Positions 14,615 through 23,518 are shown, counted from the first letter of the stretch. The stretch is DNA of 30,132 bases from CFX5 sp964568485 (GCA_964568485.1 CAZMRA010000030.1:1-30132); one strand, 5' to 3'. The notes: generated by a model not told the origin, from the letters alone. Numbers and translations are program-made.

Positions 14615-16417
14615 GTGGATGCTATAAGAGCGCGTTTTTTGCGTGCATTCTCGCTGGTTGGCGTCGCTGCTATGATTCTAGTCGCCTGTGCAGCGCCAGC
14701 TGCTGCACCTGGGCCCGCTGAATCAACGGGTGGCACGGAAGCCGCAGCCAGTGGCAGTGGGGATCTGATCTTGCGGCTGGATCAATCAGCCCGCATTCCT
14801 GCCCCTGATATTTGGAATCCGTACATCCCCGGTACCTTCATTCTGCAAGGGATGAACCAGAACATGATGGAGCCTCTGTTCATGTTGAACTATGAAACAG
14901 GCGAAATCGATGGCTGGTTGGCCGAGAGTTTCTCTGCCAATGAAACCCAGGATGAATGGACCATCGTGTTGCGTCAGGGCACCGAGTGGAGCGATGGCCA
15001 GCCTTTGACCGCTGATGATGTAGTCTTTACGATTGAGATGTTGAAAGAGTATGCCCCGCAGTTGAACTGGTCGGGCGCAGTCGAGCGCTGGGTAGAATCG
15101 GTCGAGGCGGTGGATGATCGCACCATTCGCTTCGTGCTGACCGCGTCCAATCCACGTTTCGTCATGGAGAACTTGGCGGGCACCACCTCACAGGCAATCG
15201 TGCCGCTGCCCAAGCACATCTGGGAAGGGGTAGATCCGGTCACCTTCCGTAACGAATTTGACGCCGAAACGGGCGCGCCGATCTTTAGCGGTCCGTACCG
15301 GGTGTTGCGCTTCTCGGAGACCGAATTCATCTACCAGCGCAACGATGATTGGTGGGGCGCCAAGACTGGCACCTTCAACCTGCCCGCACCGCTCGAAATC
15401 CATCGTGTTTGGCACCCCTCGCAAGAGACCATCAATCAATTGATGTTGTCGAACCAACTCGATATTGGCGCAGGCACCATCGGGTTGAGCCAAATGCAGC
15501 AGATGCAGGAGCAGAACCCCAATTTGATCTCGTGGAATTCGGAGCCGCCATACGCTTGGCGCGACCCTTGCACCCGTATGTTCACAGTGAATCATACCGT
15601 TGCCCCGTGGGATAAGAAAGAGATGCGCTGGGCGTTGAGCTATGCCTTCAACCGCCAGCAATTGGTGGATGTGGTCTGGGAAGGCACCAGTGTTCCCGCT
15701 GGCTTCATCTTCCCCGATTATCCGGCCATGCAGCCCTATTTGGACGCGATCCAAGACATCATTGCGCCGATCATGGAATATAGCCCAGAGAAATCGCGCG
15801 AGTTGATCGAGGGTCAGGGGTATACGCTGGATGGCTCTGGCAAATATGTGGCTGCCGATGGCACACCGTTGACAATCGATGTGGTGGCCCCACCCTTTAT
15901 GGAGCCCGTCGCCACCATGGTCGTTCAGCAGTTGAATGATGTCGGCATCGATGCTGTTTTGCGCATCATCGAGTGGGGTATCTTCCGCGAACAGACCGGT
16001 CGTGGCCAGTTCGAAGGCGCCACCGACTGGAGCGGTTGTGGTAGCGTGATCGAGCCCTGGTTCGGGATGAATCGCTATCACAAGAGCTGGGTGCGCCCGG
16101 TGGGTGAAGCTGGTACCGAATATGTGGATAACACCAGCAATGCGGGACGCTGGGTCAACGATGAATATTCTGCCCTGGTCGATGAGATGGGCAGCTTGCC
16201 GCTCGGTGATCCGCAAGTGACCGACCTGATGGTCCAGGCTGTCGAGATCTGGGCCGATGAGTTGCCCGCCATTCCTCTGGCCCAACAGCCCGCGCTGATC
16301 ATCTTCAACACTGCCAACTGGACCGGCTGGCCAACGGCTGAGAACAACTACATTCAGCCGCCGTCACACTGGCAACACTTCCTCCGAGTGCTGACCGAGC
16401 TGCAACCAGTCCAGTAA
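14615..16417 (+). CDS. Peptide/nickel-type ABC transporter substrate-binding lipoprotein
   Basis: The 600-residue family 5 solute-binding protein (SBP_bac_5) is the receptor of the five-gene importer that follows. A basic N-terminus (MDAIRARFLRAF), a hydrophobic core and the lipobox LVAC (C25) are followed by an Ala/Pro-rich linker to about residue 45, so it should be anchored outside the membrane. Typical family features are the LAESF and EWTIVLRQGTEWSDGQPLTADDV segments (about 105-130) and YAFNRQQLVD in the second lobe. GTG at 14615 is preceded by GAGGGAGG at ideal spacing; an ATG at 14619 is out of frame. The ligand may be an oligopeptide or a sugar oligomer and is not readable from sequence. 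Confidence 0.92.
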   Translation: MDAIRARFLRAFSLVGVAAMILVACAAPAAAPGPAESTGGTEAAASGSGDLILRLDQSARIPAPDIWNPYIPGTFILQGMNQNMMEPLFMLNYETGEIDGWLAESFSANETQDEWTIVLRQGTEWSDGQPLTADDVVFTIEMLKEYAPQLNWSGAVERWVESVEAVDDRTIRFVLTASNPRFVMENLAGTTSQAIVPLPKHIWEGVDPVTFRNEFDAETGAPIFSGPYRVLRFSETEFIYQRNDDWWGAKTGTFNLPAPLEIHRVWHPSQETINQLMLSNQLDIGAGTIGLSQMQQMQEQNPNLISWNSEPPYAWRDPCTRMFTVNHTVAPWDKKEMRWALSYAFNRQQLVDVVWEGTSVPAGFIFPDYPAMQPYLDAIQDIIAPIMEYSPEKSRELIEGQGYTLDGSGKYVAADGTPLTIDVVAPPFMEPVATMVVQQLNDVGIDAVLRIIEWGIFREQTGRGQFEGATDWSGCGSVIEPWFGMNRYHKSWVRPVGEAGTEYVDNTSNAGRWVNDEYSALVDEMGSLPLGDPQVTDLMVQAVEIWADELPAIPLAQQPALIIFNTANWTGWPTAENNYIQPPSHWQHFLRVLTELQPVQ

Positions 16418-16459
16418 GCGCAGGAATAATGATCTGTTGTTTTTGGATGTAAAGAAGTG

Positions 16460-16515
16460 AAGGAGGGTAGGTAGACAGGCTGCTACATCAGGTGTGCTTG
16501 TCTACCCACCTCCTT
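16460..16515 (+). other. Long hairpin between binding-protein and permease genes
   Basis: The arms at 16460-16480 (starting AAGGAGGGTAGGTAGACA) and 16496-16515 (ending TGTCTACCCACCTCCTT) pair over about 20 bp with one bulge, one mismatch and a G-T wobble; the loop is 15 nt. Only a weak T run (GTTTTCCCC) follows. Such elements usually shield the upstream mRNA and attenuate read-through, giving more binding protein than permease. The function is inferred. Confidence 0.7.
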
Positions 16516-16612
16516 GTTCGGTTTTCCCCTTGGCAGCGGTTGTGACATGCAGCGTTGTCAACAAAGTTTATCTACTTGCTTGCTTCGTACCCAAAGAAGG
16601 GAATGTAGTACC

Positions 16613-17632
16613 TTGCGTGGAGTTACGCTTAGCTATTTCCTAAGACGCTTGGGGATGTTTATCTTTGTGGTCTTTGTCGCTACCAGCGTCAATTTTTTGA
16701 TCCCGCGCTTGGCACCGGGGAACCCGATCGGCGCGATTACTTCACGCATGGCCCAAGCCAGTGCCGGGATCGAGAACGGCGAGGCAATGTTTGAGGCTTA
16801 TCGTGAACGTTTTGGTCTCAACGAGCCGCTCTATATTCAATACCTAAACTACTTGAAGAATACGCTGCAATTGGATTTGGGCTTCTCGCTTTCGGCATAC
16901 CCTGCCCAGGTCTGGGAGATCATCCGGCCTTCGATTGCTTGGACGCTCGGCTTGGTCACCATCTCGGTGATTATCACCTTCATCTTGGGGGTGGTTGCTG
17001 GCGCGTTACTAGCTTGGAAACATACCCCGTTCACCGTCAAGCTCTTTATCCCCGTGACGATGATCTTTGCGGCGTTGCCCTATTATCTGCTGGCGCTGCT
17101 CTTGCTCTTTGCGCTGGCCTACAACACCCGTGTCTTCCCAATGAGTGGCGCCTATGCAAGCACGATCACACCAGGGCCCACGCTCGCCTATTGGACGAAT
17201 GTGGCCTATCACGCCGTCTTGCCTGCGCTGTCGATCATCCTTTCGAGCCTGGGCTTTTGGGCGCTTAATATGCGGGGGTTGATGGTCAATACCATTGGCG
17301 AAGATTATATGCTCTTGGCCGAAGCCAAGGGCCTGAAAAAAGCGCGTATTCTCTGGTGGTATGCCGTGCGTAATGCTATCCCCTCGCAATTGACCCAATT
17401 GGCCATTACCCTGGGGCATGTGGTTTCGGGGGCCATCTTGGTTGAGATCATCTTTGCCTATCCGGGGCTGGGTTATATGCTCTACATGGCCATTACCAAC
17501 AGTGACTACACCGTGATTCAAGGCATTACCTTTATTCTCTCGGTGTCGGTGGGCTTGGCCGTCTTGATCGTCGATCTTCTTTACCCGCGCTTAGATCCGC
17601 GCGTCAATTATGTGAGCGAAAATTCGGGGTGA
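16613..17632 (+). CDS. ABC transporter permease, DppB/OppB type
   Basis: The roughly 339-residue inner-membrane permease has six membrane helices. The first helix is FLRRLGMFIFVVFVATSVNFLIPRLAPGNP, typical of DppB proteins, and the cytoplasmic coupling motif is around YMLLAEAKGLKKARILWWYAVRNAIP (the EAA loop). It ends YPRLDPRVNYV as family members do. The start is uncertain: the frame is open from 16514, but TTG at 16613 places MRGVTLSYFLRRLG at the N-terminus, with AGAAGG 12 nt upstream. A GTG in the same place is out of frame. It partners the second permease, whose ATG lies 5 nt after this stop codon. Confidence 0.9.
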   Translation: MRGVTLSYFLRRLGMFIFVVFVATSVNFLIPRLAPGNPIGAITSRMAQASAGIENGEAMFEAYRERFGLNEPLYIQYLNYLKNTLQLDLGFSLSAYPAQVWEIIRPSIAWTLGLVTISVIITFILGVVAGALLAWKHTPFTVKLFIPVTMIFAALPYYLLALLLLFALAYNTRVFPMSGAYASTITPGPTLAYWTNVAYHAVLPALSIILSSLGFWALNMRGLMVNTIGEDYMLLAEAKGLKKARILWWYAVRNAIPSQLTQLAITLGHVVSGAILVEIIFAYPGLGYMLYMAITNSDYTVIQGITFILSVSVGLAVLIVDLLYPRLDPRVNYVSENSG

Positions 17633-17637
17633 TATTC

Positions 17638-18552
17638 ATGAGTACAGCAACCATTCGTCGAGTTACCCCCCAGCGTTCTGGTTTTTCGCTACGCCAAGTG
17701 GTCTCAGCCTTGTTCAACTTTTTTCGCGAGAATGGGCTCTTTACGTTGGGATTGTCGCTGTTGCTGGGCCTGCTGCTCTTTGGATTGATCGGTTCGTTGT
17801 GGGTCGATCCGAAACAGGCCGAGATGGGGGCCGCCCCACTCAACCAGCCGCCCTCCTGGGAGTACCCCTTGGGCACTGAGGGGTTTGGTCGCAATGTCTT
17901 TACGTTGATGGTGTTGGGCATCCCCAACACCTTTAAGATTGGCCTCTTGGCCGGTGGCGTCGGTGTGATGATCGGCGTGGTGATCGGCCTGTTGGCTGGC
18001 TACTACAAAGGCGTGCCGGATGTGATCTTCAGCAGCTTGGCCGATGTGATGTTGGTCATCCCCGCACTGGCGATTTTGATCACTGTGTCGGCGTATGTCC
18101 GTACCATGACGGTGGAGTTGATGGCGATCATCGTCGGGCTGTTGGCTTGGCCACTCCCCGCACGTGTGGTCCGGGCGCAAGTCCTGAGTCTACGCGAGCG
18201 CCTCTTTGTCCAAGTGGCTCGGCTTTCGGGCCAGAGTGATGGCGAGATCCTCTTTGTGCAAATTTTACCCAATCTCCTCTCCTATTTGGCTGCTGCCTTT
18301 GTGGGCTCGGTGAGTAGTGGCATCCTGGCTGCCGTCGGGCTGGAGGTGCTTGGTCTTGGTCCGCAATTGGTGCCGACCGTGGGCCGGACGCTCTATCAAG
18401 CCTTTTCGCGCTCGGCAATGGGGCGCGGGATGTGGTGGTGGTGGGGACCGCCGGTGGTTATCCTGGCGATCATTTTTATCGGCCTCTTTTTGATGAGCAT
18501 CTCGTTGGATAAATATGCCAATCCCCGTTTGAAGGGGGCGATGCGTGGATAA
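17638..18552 (+). CDS. ABC transporter permease, DppC/OppC type
   Basis: The 304-residue second permease of the importer begins with a cytoplasmic tail and a first helix around LFTLGLSLLLGLLLFGLIGSLW. It then has the DppC hallmark APLNQPPSWEYPLGTEGFGRNVF, the EAA coupling region RERLFVQVARLSGQSDGEILFVQILPN, and a C-terminal amphipathic end (YANPRLKGAM). The ATG at 17638 follows GGGGTGA, which includes the upstream stop codon, so translation is likely coupled. An in-frame GTG at 17629 overlaps the upstream gene and is less likely. An 87-bp gap with a weak imperfect hairpin (about 18595-18631) separates it from the first ATPase gene. Confidence 0.92.
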   Translation: MSTATIRRVTPQRSGFSLRQVVSALFNFFRENGLFTLGLSLLLGLLLFGLIGSLWVDPKQAEMGAAPLNQPPSWEYPLGTEGFGRNVFTLMVLGIPNTFKIGLLAGGVGVMIGVVIGLLAGYYKGVPDVIFSSLADVMLVIPALAILITVSAYVRTMTVELMAIIVGLLAWPLPARVVRAQVLSLRERLFVQVARLSGQSDGEILFVQILPNLLSYLAAAFVGSVSSGILAAVGLEVLGLGPQLVPTVGRTLYQAFSRSAMGRGMWWWWGPPVVILAIIFIGLFLMSISLDKYANPRLKGAMRG

Positions 18553-18639
18553 CCAGTGCCCGGTGCAGCACCTGACGCCACGGGTTGATGTTGGCAACCA
18601 AACAACCAAATTGGGCAGCGCCTGTTTGTTGAGAATCAC

Positions 18640-19668
18640 ATGGTAAGCGACGTACAAGTCCAATCAATTGAGGGTACGAATGGCACTGGCGGCACGAATG
18701 CCCCCAAAGTGCTCGAAGTCAAAAATTTGCGCGTGAACTATCGTACGCCGCGCGGGGCGGTGAAGGCCGTCAATGGTGTGAGCTTTTTCCTGCGGGCTGG
18801 TGAACGTTTAGGGCTGGTCGGTGAATCTGGTTCGGGCAAAACAACCACCGCGCTGAGTCTGATGCGCTTGATCCAAGAACCGGCGGTCATTGAAGGGGGC
18901 GAGGTGTTGTTGACCGGCACCGATCTGTTGCGCCTTTCGGAAGAAGAGATGCGCCGAGCGCGCTTCGCCGATATCTCGTTGATCCCACAGGGCGCGATGA
19001 ATTCGCTCAACCCAATGATGAAGATCGGCGAACAATTGCGCGATACGATCCGCGCCCACATCAAGGATCAATCCAAAGCAGAATTGGATGCGAAGATCCA
19101 AGCGGTGTTGGCCTCGGTCGATCTGCAAGAGAATGTCATGGAAGCCTATCCGCACGAGTTGAGCGGCGGCATGAAACAGCGGGTCTGCATTGCCATGGGC
19201 ATTTTGTTGCGCCCCAAAGTGATCATCGCCGACGAGCCGACCAGCGCATTGGATGTGGTGGTCCAGCGGCAAGTGATGGAGACCCTGGGCCGCGTACAAA
19301 AACAACTCGGCGCAGCAGTGATCTTGGTGGGCCACGACATGGGGCTGATGGCGCAATTTGTGGATCGAATCGGGGTGATGTATGGGGGCAAATTGGTCGA
19401 AGTTGGCCCCGTGCGCGACATGTTCAAAGAACCGTTGCACCCCTATACCCAGCTGTTGATCGGCAGCTTGCCCACTTTAAATTCCAAAGCCATGTTCAAG
19501 GGCATCCCCGGCTTGACACCTTCGCTGCTCTCGCCGCCACCAGGTTGTATGTTTCATCCGCGTTGCCCCAAAGTGATGCAGCATTGTTCCGTCCACATAC
19601 CACCCTTGACCGAAATCAAACCAGAACGGTGGGTCGCTTGCCACCTTTATGATGGGAGTTTGGCGTAA
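18640..19668 (+). CDS. ABC transporter ATPase, DppD/OppD type
   Basis: The 342-residue ATP-binding subunit has Walker A GESGSGKTT (61-69), Q-loop IPQGAMNSLNP, signature LSGGMKQR, Walker B IIADEPTSALD and H-loop VGHDMG. The C-terminal oligopeptide-transporter extension has the conserved cysteines (PGCMFHPRCPKVMQHC and the final VACHLYDG), which in some relatives hold an iron-sulfur cluster. The N-terminus has a low-complexity Gly/Thr/Asn stretch (about 11-20) before the first strand. It pairs with the second ATPase, whose ATG overlaps its stop codon (TAATG). Confidence 0.95.
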   Translation: MVSDVQVQSIEGTNGTGGTNAPKVLEVKNLRVNYRTPRGAVKAVNGVSFFLRAGERLGLVGESGSGKTTTALSLMRLIQEPAVIEGGEVLLTGTDLLRLSEEEMRRARFADISLIPQGAMNSLNPMMKIGEQLRDTIRAHIKDQSKAELDAKIQAVLASVDLQENVMEAYPHELSGGMKQRVCIAMGILLRPKVIIADEPTSALDVVVQRQVMETLGRVQKQLGAAVILVGHDMGLMAQFVDRIGVMYGGKLVEVGPVRDMFKEPLHPYTQLLIGSLPTLNSKAMFKGIPGLTPSLLSPPPGCMFHPRCPKVMQHCSVHIPPLTEIKPERWVACHLYDGSLA

Positions 19669-20684
19669 TGCAGCTTTTGGCAGCGCAAAATGTGAGTAAA
19701 GTCTTTGGCGGCGGGCTACTGAGCAAGCGGCGCATGGTAGCGGTGGATGAGATCTCCCTGACCATCAACGCCGACAAGCCGACCATCACCGCAATTGCGG
19801 GTGAAAGCGGGAGCGGCAAAACCACCCTGGCCCGCTTGTTATTAGGTGTGATCCAGCCGACCACTGGTTCGATCCGCTTTCAGGGGCAAGATCTCGCCAA
19901 AATGGACAAGCAGGCACGTAAGGAGTTTCGTCGCCAAGTTCAGGCCATTTTTCAAGATCCTTACGAGGCCTACAATCCATTTTATAAGGTCGACCAGGTG
20001 CTCACTTTGCCGGTGCGCAAGTTTGGCTTGGCCAATTCGCGTGAAGAAGAGCAGCAGCGCATCGAAGAGTGTTTGCAGATGGCGGGTCTCCGCCCGGAAG
20101 ATACGCTGGGTCGCTATCCGCATCAGCTCAGCGGTGGGCAGCGGCAGCGCATTATGGTGGCGCGTGCCCTGTTGCTCAACCCCAAAGTGATCTTGGCCGA
20201 TGAGCCCGTTTCGATGGTCGATGCTTCGTTGCGGGCGACGATTCTGGAGAGCTTGATGCGGGTCAAGCGGGATTTGGGGATCTCGCTGGTCTACATCACG
20301 CATGATCTGACGACGGCCTACCAGATCAGCGAGAATATTTATGTGCTCTACCGCGGTTCGGTGGCGGAAATGGGCAGTGTCGAGCAGGTGATCAAAGATC
20401 CGCAACACCCCTACACGCGCCTGCTAGTCAGTTCGATTCCCTTGCCGGACCCGGATGTGCGTTGGGGCGAAGAGGGGGATCTCGAACGCAAGGCGGCAGC
20501 CACTGCTGCTGCGCCGACACAGGGCTGCAAATTTGCTAATCGCTGTCCCTTTGTCATGGCTGAGTGCCGTGAGAAACATCCCCCGCTCTACAAGACCAAC
20601 CCCGATCGCGCCGTGGCTTGTTATCTCTACAAAGATGCCGAGCAGGTGGACGGTCAAACCATGGCCGAGACATTGGCGCAGTAA
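19668..20684 (+). CDS. ABC transporter ATPase, DppF/OppF type
   Basis: The 338-residue second ATPase has Walker A GESGSGKTT, Q-loop FQDPYEAYNP, signature LSGGQRQR, Walker B ILADEPVSMVD and H-loop ITHDL. In Walker B and the D-loop it reads SMVDASLR rather than SALD, a variant common in DppF proteins. The C-terminal Cys motif (GCKFANRCPFVMAEC and AVACYLY) matches the family. The start codon overlaps the previous gene's stop, so the two subunits are translationally coupled, as expected for a heterodimeric ATPase pair. It is the last gene of the importer operon, with a hairpin after it. Confidence 0.95.
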   Translation: MQLLAAQNVSKVFGGGLLSKRRMVAVDEISLTINADKPTITAIAGESGSGKTTLARLLLGVIQPTTGSIRFQGQDLAKMDKQARKEFRRQVQAIFQDPYEAYNPFYKVDQVLTLPVRKFGLANSREEEQQRIEECLQMAGLRPEDTLGRYPHQLSGGQRQRIMVARALLLNPKVILADEPVSMVDASLRATILESLMRVKRDLGISLVYITHDLTTAYQISENIYVLYRGSVAEMGSVEQVIKDPQHPYTRLLVSSIPLPDPDVRWGEEGDLERKAAATAAAPTQGCKFANRCPFVMAECREKHPPLYKTNPDRAVACYLYKDAEQVDGQTMAETLAQ

Positions 20685-20696
20685 ACGAGCCATAAC

Positions 20697-20733
20697 CAGG
20701 GCGACCGCTGGTCCCACGCCGTTGGTCGCCCTG
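20697..20733. terminator. Hairpin between convergent importer and mod operons
   Basis: CAGGGCGACC (20697-20706) and GGTCGCCCTG (20724-20733) form a perfect 10-bp stem with a 17-nt loop in the 57-bp gap between the convergent ends of the peptide importer and modB. The adjacent T content is low on both sides, so efficiency is uncertain. Confidence 0.6.
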
Positions 20734-20741
20734 CTGGGGCT

Positions 20742-21578
20742 TTATCTCCCATTCAATTGCTGGCGCAGCAACCCCTTCACGATAAATAACACCAAAAATG
20801 ACGTGGCCAGCAGGATGGCTGCAAGCGTCAAGGCGATATTAAGATCCAGCTCAAAGCCGATGTAAATGGCCAAGGGCATGGTTTGGGTGCGACCAGGGAA
20901 ATTACCCGCAAAGATGATCGTCGCGCCAAATTCGCCCAGTGCCCGCGCCCAAGTCATGACCGCGCCACCGAAGAGGACCGGCCACGCCAATGGCGCGGTG
21001 ATGTAGCGGAAGATGCGCCATCCGCTGGCGCCGTCGATGGCTGCTGCCTGTTCGAGATCCCGTTCCACGCCGGCAAAGCCAGTAATCGCAGCTTTGATGT
21101 AAAAGGGCGCAGCGACAAAGATCTGCGCCAAGATGACCGCGGTCTGGCTGAAGGCCAAGTTGATCCCCAAAGCTGTCAGGTAAGCGCCGATCCAGCCGCG
21201 GCGGCCAAAGGTGATGAGCAAGGCAATGCCGGCCACCGAGGGCGGCAAAACCATGGGCAGATCCAGCAGGGTGTCGATGAGGGCGCGGCCCCGAAAGGAT
21301 TGTCGCGCCAGCAAATAGGCTAAGGGCGTCCCACAGAGGAGCGTCACGCAGGTGCTGACTGCGGTCGTGGTCAGGCTGAGGCTAATTGCTTGGGCAACTT
21401 GGCGGTTGGTGAGATTCTCGAAGAAGATAGCTGGCTCGATGCGGGCGATCAACGCCACCAATGGCAACACCAAAAAGAGCAACATAGGTAATGCCAACAG
21501 CCAAAGCCAGTGCGCGGTGCGATTTGTGGTTTTGGGGCGGGCCTGCTGCTTCGCCGATGGTGGCAGCGTCAAATCCAT
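20742..21578 (-). CDS. modB: Molybdate ABC transporter permease ModB
   Basis: The 278-residue permease of the molybdate/tungstate importer has the family motif LPMVLPPSVAGIALL, the EAA coupling loop EQAAAIDGASGWRIFRYITAP, and the strongly ModB-like segment ARALGEFGATIIFAGNFPGR followed by TQTMPLAIY. The frame opens at GTG 21620 without a ribosome-binding site; ATG 21578 has AGGG 8 nt upstream and removes a non-conserved tail, so it is preferred. It follows modA by about 147 nt. No modC ATPase gene is present after it; the next gene is convergent. Confidence 0.9.
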   Translation of the reverse strand: MDLTLPPSAKQQARPKTTNRTAHWLWLLALPMLLFLVLPLVALIARIEPAIFFENLTNRQVAQAISLSLTTTAVSTCVTLLCGTPLAYLLARQSFRGRALIDTLLDLPMVLPPSVAGIALLITFGRRGWIGAYLTALGINLAFSQTAVILAQIFVAAPFYIKAAITGFAGVERDLEQAAAIDGASGWRIFRYITAPLAWPVLFGGAVMTWARALGEFGATIIFAGNFPGRTQTMPLAIYIGFELDLNIALTLAAILLATSFLVLFIVKGLLRQQLNGR

Positions 21579-21725
21579 CGCTGATCCCTGTTGTCGATTC
21601 AATGTAGAGGCAGAGGCCACAGCGATTGCTTGTCGCTGCTGAGGTTGCTCTCCTGGGCATCTATTATAGCTAGGAATGCTGTAGTTGGCTTAATTCACCT
21701 CGCAGTATCCGGAGTTCAGACGGCG

Positions 21726-22553
21726 TCACGGCATTGATCCACTGGCGGCGAGAAAGCCGTGACGCTCTAGCACTTGTTGACCCGCCGCGCTCAGGACATA
21801 ATCCACAAATTGTTGGGCATACATCAGCTGGGGGCTGTCGGCCACTGCGGCAATCGGGTAAGTGGCAATCGTGTTGAGCTGGTCGGGGATCTGGATCTGC
21901 GCGACGTCGGTAGCTGCGCCCACATCCGACGTGTAGACAATGCCAGCGTCCGCTTCGCCCAACGCCACTTTGGTCAGCACCGCACGCACATTTTCTTCAT
22001 AAGAGACCACATTCGCCAGGACGGCCTCTTTATATCCTGCGCCCAACGCTTCATCGGCAGCAGCTTTGTCCAGAAAATCCAGCGCATATTGCCCGACCGG
22101 CACCTCCGCCGTGGCAAGGATGAGCTGCACACCAGGGTTCGCCAAACTTTGCAGATCGGTCAGTCCGGCTGGATTGTCGCTGGGGGTGATGACCACCAGG
22201 CGATTACGTGCAAAGGTGCGTTGTGTGCCGGTGATAATCCGCCCACCTTCGATCACGACATTCATTTGAGTGGCATTGGCCGAGGCAAAAACATCCGCCG
22301 GCGCCCCTTCGTTGATCTGCGTGGCAAGTTGATTGGAGCCCGCAAAGTTAAAGTTGATCTCGACATGGGGATGGGCCGCGACAAAATTGTCGCCGATTTC
22401 ACGAAAGGCATCGGTCAGCGAGGCGGCAGCAAACACCGTGAGCGTAATCGGTTCTCCGCTTGTGGCTGCTGGCGACGGCGCAGCGACTGGGGCACAACCG
22501 GGCAACATCATGCCAATGGCAAACCAGAGCAATTGGTGCAAGAAGCGCTGCAT
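21726..22553 (-). CDS. modA: Molybdate-binding lipoprotein ModA
   Basis: The 275-residue periplasmic-type binding protein of the molybdate importer has lipoprotein signal MQRFLHQLLWFAIGMMLPGC with lipobox LPGC, then a Ser/Ala/Pro linker. The ModA core starts ITLTVFAAASLTDAFREIGDNF. Ligand-site segments FAGSNQLATQI and ADVFASANATQM are present, as are PVGQYALDFL and GEADAGIVYTSD in the second lobe. The Ser residues of AAASL and AGSNQ are those that bind oxyanion in relatives. ATG 22553 has AAGGGAG 5 nt upstream; the longer frame to 22583 is not needed. It lies between the Mo-enzyme gene and modB. Confidence 0.93.
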   Translation of the reverse strand: MQRFLHQLLWFAIGMMLPGCAPVAAPSPAATSGEPITLTVFAAASLTDAFREIGDNFVAAHPHVEINFNFAGSNQLATQINEGAPADVFASANATQMNVVIEGGRIITGTQRTFARNRLVVITPSDNPAGLTDLQSLANPGVQLILATAEVPVGQYALDFLDKAAADEALGAGYKEAVLANVVSYEENVRAVLTKVALGEADAGIVYTSDVGAATDVAQIQIPDQLNTIATYPIAAVADSPQLMYAQQFVDYVLSAAGQQVLERHGFLAASGSMP

Positions 22554-22699
22554 AGGCTCCCTTTCTTGGGTAGACACGAACAAGCATTGCCTGATTGTAT
22601 GCGGAGATGTGCTTGGCGTACCAGTTTGGCGGCCTCAAAACCATCAAGACGTTGATGCAGCACCAGTCAACGCACCTGGCTCGCCGGAATAGTGGGTCA

Positions 22700-23221
22700 T
22701 TAGGCCGCGGCGCGCTCTGAGCGGATCCGGCGGCGCGCCTCTGACACTCGTTCACCCACATTTTCCCCGGGCTCGGCAGTGACTTCCAGCCGCTCGACCC
22801 ATTTCACGCTGGTGAAACAAGCTGCCCCGCTCATGGCTAATCGCCACGGCGCGCCATGTTCAACTGGTAAGGGCTGATGATTCAAGGTGTCGGCGAGTAG
22901 CGCGTGTTCTGCCTCGGCCAAGGAGATGGGGACCACATAGTTGCCAGCGTGCACCCGCACGTAGGCAGCGGCGGGCAGCGGACCGGCCAACTGCAACACG
23001 TCGTTGATGCGTGGTCCTGCCCAATGTTGTTGCGGCGTGACCCAGTGCTCTTCGCAGTAAAAGTCTTCGTGAAAACTGTGCCTGGGCAAATGAGCCAACT
23101 CTGCCGGGGTGAGTGTGCAGGGCTGGGCAACGAGCCCCTCGATGCGTAGGGTGGGCTTGCTTGCTTGTTGGCTGGCTTGTCGAGGCACATGATGGACAGG
23201 CAAATGGGGATGGATATTCAT
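22700..23221 (-). CDS. Small molybdopterin-dependent oxidoreductase (sulfite-oxidase fold)
   Basis: The 173-residue protein consists almost only of the oxidoreductase molybdopterin-binding domain (PF00174). It has the Mo-ligand Cys in FHEDFYCEEHW (C56), the strand WAGPRINDVLQLAG, YVRVHAGNYVVPISLAEAE, the pterin-binding LADTLNHQPLPVEHGAPWRL and the closing SVKWVERLEV. It lacks the C-terminal dimerisation domain of sulfite oxidases and any visible signal peptide, so it resembles stand-alone bacterial YedY-like or sulfite-oxidase-like domains. The substrate is unknown. ATG 23221 has AGGAG 6 nt upstream. It is first in the mod operon, linking molybdenum uptake to its user. Confidence 0.85.
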   Translation of the reverse strand: MNIHPHLPVHHVPRQASQQASKPTLRIEGLVAQPCTLTPAELAHLPRHSFHEDFYCEEHWVTPQQHWAGPRINDVLQLAGPLPAAAYVRVHAGNYVVPISLAEAEHALLADTLNHQPLPVEHGAPWRLAMSGAACFTSVKWVERLEVTAEPGENVGERVSEARRRIRSERAAA

Positions 23222-23297
23222 GAGGATCTCCTATTCGGCAGATGACTTCACGGCAGGGACGACCTTCAGCTTGGACTTTGACCATAATCTCTGCCTT

Positions 23298-23326
23298 ATC
23301 ATATGCTGAATTACTGATTTAATCAA
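23298..23326 (-). promoter_or_regulatory. Promoter of the molybdenum operon
   Basis: On the minus strand: TTGATT (23326-23321), a 17-nt spacer and TATGAT (23303-23298). Transcription should start near 23291, about 70 nt before the Mo-oxidoreductase ATG. A palindrome TGATT-T-AATCA (23315-23325) overlaps the -35 and could be a repressor site. Confidence 0.65.
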
Positions 23327-23518
23327 TATATAATTTATGTAATGCCAATAAATAACAGCTTCCCTGATTGTGCTGGTAATCTGTCGATTCTCTTTATGGT
23401 TAAAAATGGGTTTAACTAATAAAGGGAAACGGAAGAGGGCTCTAGGCTGCTGAAGAAGGGGCGCCTCGGGGCTTGCTGCCCACCGGTGGTGGTAGGTCAC
23501 TCGTGCTCGTCGAACAGT

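Noticed and set aside
15188..16285. Open frame of 365 codons opposite the peptide-binding protein gene
   Set aside because: Composition is shadow-like and it resembles no family. The sense frame encodes an obvious SBP_bac_5 protein.
16603..16608. ATG-TAG start-stop element just before the first permease gene
   Set aside because: It is two codons long and could occur by chance; the nearby AGAAGG also serves the TTG start at 16613. Nothing supports regulatory use.
23222..23297. Possible molybdenum-cofactor riboswitch in the leader of the Mo operon
   Set aside because: The leader is about 70 nt, too short for the known Moco RNA motif, and no matching stem set was found.
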